From NCBI GenBank assembly GCA_964422145.1, contig CAYQZV010000004.1, forward strand, positions 66,888 to 130,887: DNA of 64,000 nucleotides, read 5' to 3'. Made by a program: the position numbers and the translations under genes. Within the stretch, counting starts at the first letter, position 1, and each line of letters opens with the position of its first letter. Shown here piece after piece: positions 63,129 through 64,000 of this stretch. The notes under the pieces were generated by a model. It was not told the DNA's origin and searched no databases. It saw nothing but the letters and a program-made list of their open reading frames with translations. Origin of the DNA: JACNKV01 sp964422145 (GTDB lineage Bacteria > Fidelibacterota > Marinisomatia > Marinisomatales > JACNKV01).

Positions 63129-63830
63129 TCACTTACCTTTCATGATTTCATCTGTGACGACTTTTCCGTCATCCAAACTGATCTTTCTTCGTAAATATTG
63201 AATGACTTTGTCATCGTGTGTTGCAAAAATAAATGTTGTGTTCAGTTCCTGATTCAATTTCACCATGGTCTGTAAAATATTATGGGAGTTTTTTGCATCA
63301 AGATTGGCTGTAGGTTCATCTGCCAAAACTATTTTTGGGTTTTTCACCATCGCTCTGGCAATCGAAACACGCTGACATTCCCCGCCTGAAAGCTGCGGTG
63401 GCCTTGAATTGATCTTGTCTTGCAGCCCAACCCACTCCAAGGATTTTAACACGGATTCTTTTCTTTCTTTTGCCGGCATCCTTAACAGAAGCAACGGCAG
63501 CTCAACGTTTTCATATACCGTATAAACGGGAAGAAGATTGTAAGTTTGAAAAATGAACCCCAAGTGCTTATTTCGAAGATCTGCTGCTTTTTTTAATCCC
63601 AAGGTTGAAATGGATTCACCCAAGACAACCGCTTCTCCTTTTGTCGGAATATCCAGCGAACCGATAATGTTCAGCAGAGTGGTTTTTCCCGATCCGCTGG
63701 GACCGATGACACCGGTAAATTCACCTTTTTCAAATGTGAGGTTTACATCGTCCAGTGCTGTGAAATCACGCTTACCGATCGGAAATGTTTTTACCAAATG
63801 ATTGATTGTGATGAGGGTTGAATTGTCCAT
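63129..63830 (-). CDS. LolD/MacB-type ABC transporter ATPase
   Basis: The 233-residue ATPase drives the two FtsX-type permeases. Motifs are 'GVIGPSGSGKTTLLNIIGSL' (Walker A), 'FIFQTYNLLPVYTVYENVEL' (Q-loop), 'LSGGECQRVSIARAM' (signature; Cys replaces the more usual Glu-Gln second position), 'ILADEPTANLDAKNS' (Walker B) and 'FATHD' (switch His). The 'TYNLLPVYTVYENVELPLLL' stretch is that of the LolD/MacB/FtsE-type subfamily. It is the first complete gene of the operon. Confidence 0.95.
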   Translation of the reverse strand: MDNSTLITINHLVKTFPIGKRDFTALDDVNLTFEKGEFTGVIGPSGSGKTTLLNIIGSLDIPTKGEAVVLGESISTLGLKKAADLRNKHLGFIFQTYNLLPVYTVYENVELPLLLLRMPAKERKESVLKSLEWVGLQDKINSRPPQLSGGECQRVSIARAMVKNPKIVLADEPTANLDAKNSHNILQTMVKLNQELNTTFIFATHDDKVIQYLRRKISLDDGKVVTDEIMKGK

Positions 63831-63840
63831 AAAAATATAC

Positions 63841-64000
63841 CTATTGTTTGTTGATTTGAATTGTATTGATTTTTTTTAATCCGCCAATAATGCCCATAAC
63901 GATAAGATTAGAAACGACAAACGTCATCACGGCTAATAATAAATATTTAGTTATGTCCGTAATTTTCTGTAATTTCAAAAAAGGGGTCACAGTTTTCTCT
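63841..64000 (-). CDS. Short membrane protein, possibly 5'-truncated at window edge
   Basis: On the minus strand a frame open from 63999 encodes about 52 residues and stops at 63841. It has one hydrophobic helix ('YLLLAVMTFVVSNLIVMGII') and a basic tail ('LKKINTIQINKQ'). Either it is the C-terminus of a longer protein entering from the right edge or a small protein starting at a GTG near 63990. It ends 10 nt before the ATPase gene, so it is probably in the same message. No family can be given. Confidence 0.5.
   Translation of the reverse strand, partial: EKTVTPFLKLQKITDITKYLLLAVMTFVVSNLIVMGIIGGLKKINTIQINKQ

Overview
The window looks like a chromosomal segment of a Gram-negative bacterium of the FCB (Fibrobacteres-Chlorobi-Bacteroidetes) superphylum, most likely a Marinimicrobia (SAR406/Neomarinimicrobiota)-type marine lineage. 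Reasons: at least two secreted proteins end in type-IX-like C-terminal sorting domains of the 'YPNPFNP...SGVYFYR' type; there are PorV/PorQ-like barrels, a TonB-dependent receptor with a carboxypeptidase-regulatory-like N-terminus and a short type-3 prolyl-tRNA synthetase; GC is moderate by eye. The phylum is inference. No rRNA, tRNA, CRISPR array, insertion sequence or prophage gene was recognised.

Layout. 1-1.84 kb (-): partial outer-membrane protein and a YqgE/AlgH protein, divergent from uvrA (+, 2.0-4.9 kb). 5.0-6.2 kb (+): an aminotransferase whose sequence looks actinobacterial. 6.4-15.0 kb (-): a standalone Cas6b-like RAMP protein, rho, folC, murI, an N-acetylmuramoyl-alanine amidase and two outer-membrane proteins whose genes overlap. 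15.0-15.6 kb (-): two tandem, related mini membrane proteins with strong ribosome binding sites and a strong terminator. 15.7-21.7 kb: surface polysaccharide locus (three glycosyltransferases, a Wzx-type flippase, a FemAB/GNAT-like protein). 21.9-40.4 kb (+): a long, tightly packed run of mostly housekeeping genes (eno, ftsB, proS, recO, permuted-papain-like protein, rhomboid protease, acyltransferase, motA plus two motB-like genes, amidohydrolase, SpoU methyltransferase, CPBP protease, mgtE, GT2, DUF3108-like, degenerate AroQ-like protein, M23 lipoprotein). 40.5-52.6 kb (-): a five-gene outer-membrane operon (TonB-dependent receptor, secreted protein, PorV-like barrel, BNR/pseudoprotease secreted protein, TPR lipoprotein). 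53.0-56.2 kb (+): a large secreted surface protein, divergent from that operon. 56.3-64 kb (-): a LolD-like ATPase, two FtsX-type permeases, a LolA-like periplasmic protein, a Wzi-like barrel and a copper P-type ATPase.

How the genes work together. Much of the window concerns the envelope: peptidoglycan (murI, amidase, M23 lipoprotein, FtsB, MotB-like OmpA domains), outer-membrane secretion and uptake (TonB operon, T9SS-type cargo, PorV barrels), surface glycans, and ABC-driven envelope trafficking. The observations I find least routine are the orphan Cas6b-like protein beside rho, the MotA/MotB/MotB' set in which one MotB lacks the ion-binding aspartate, the tandem mini membrane proteins, the active-site-less AroQ homologue, and the TonB operon carrying a protease-like protein that has lost its zinc motif.
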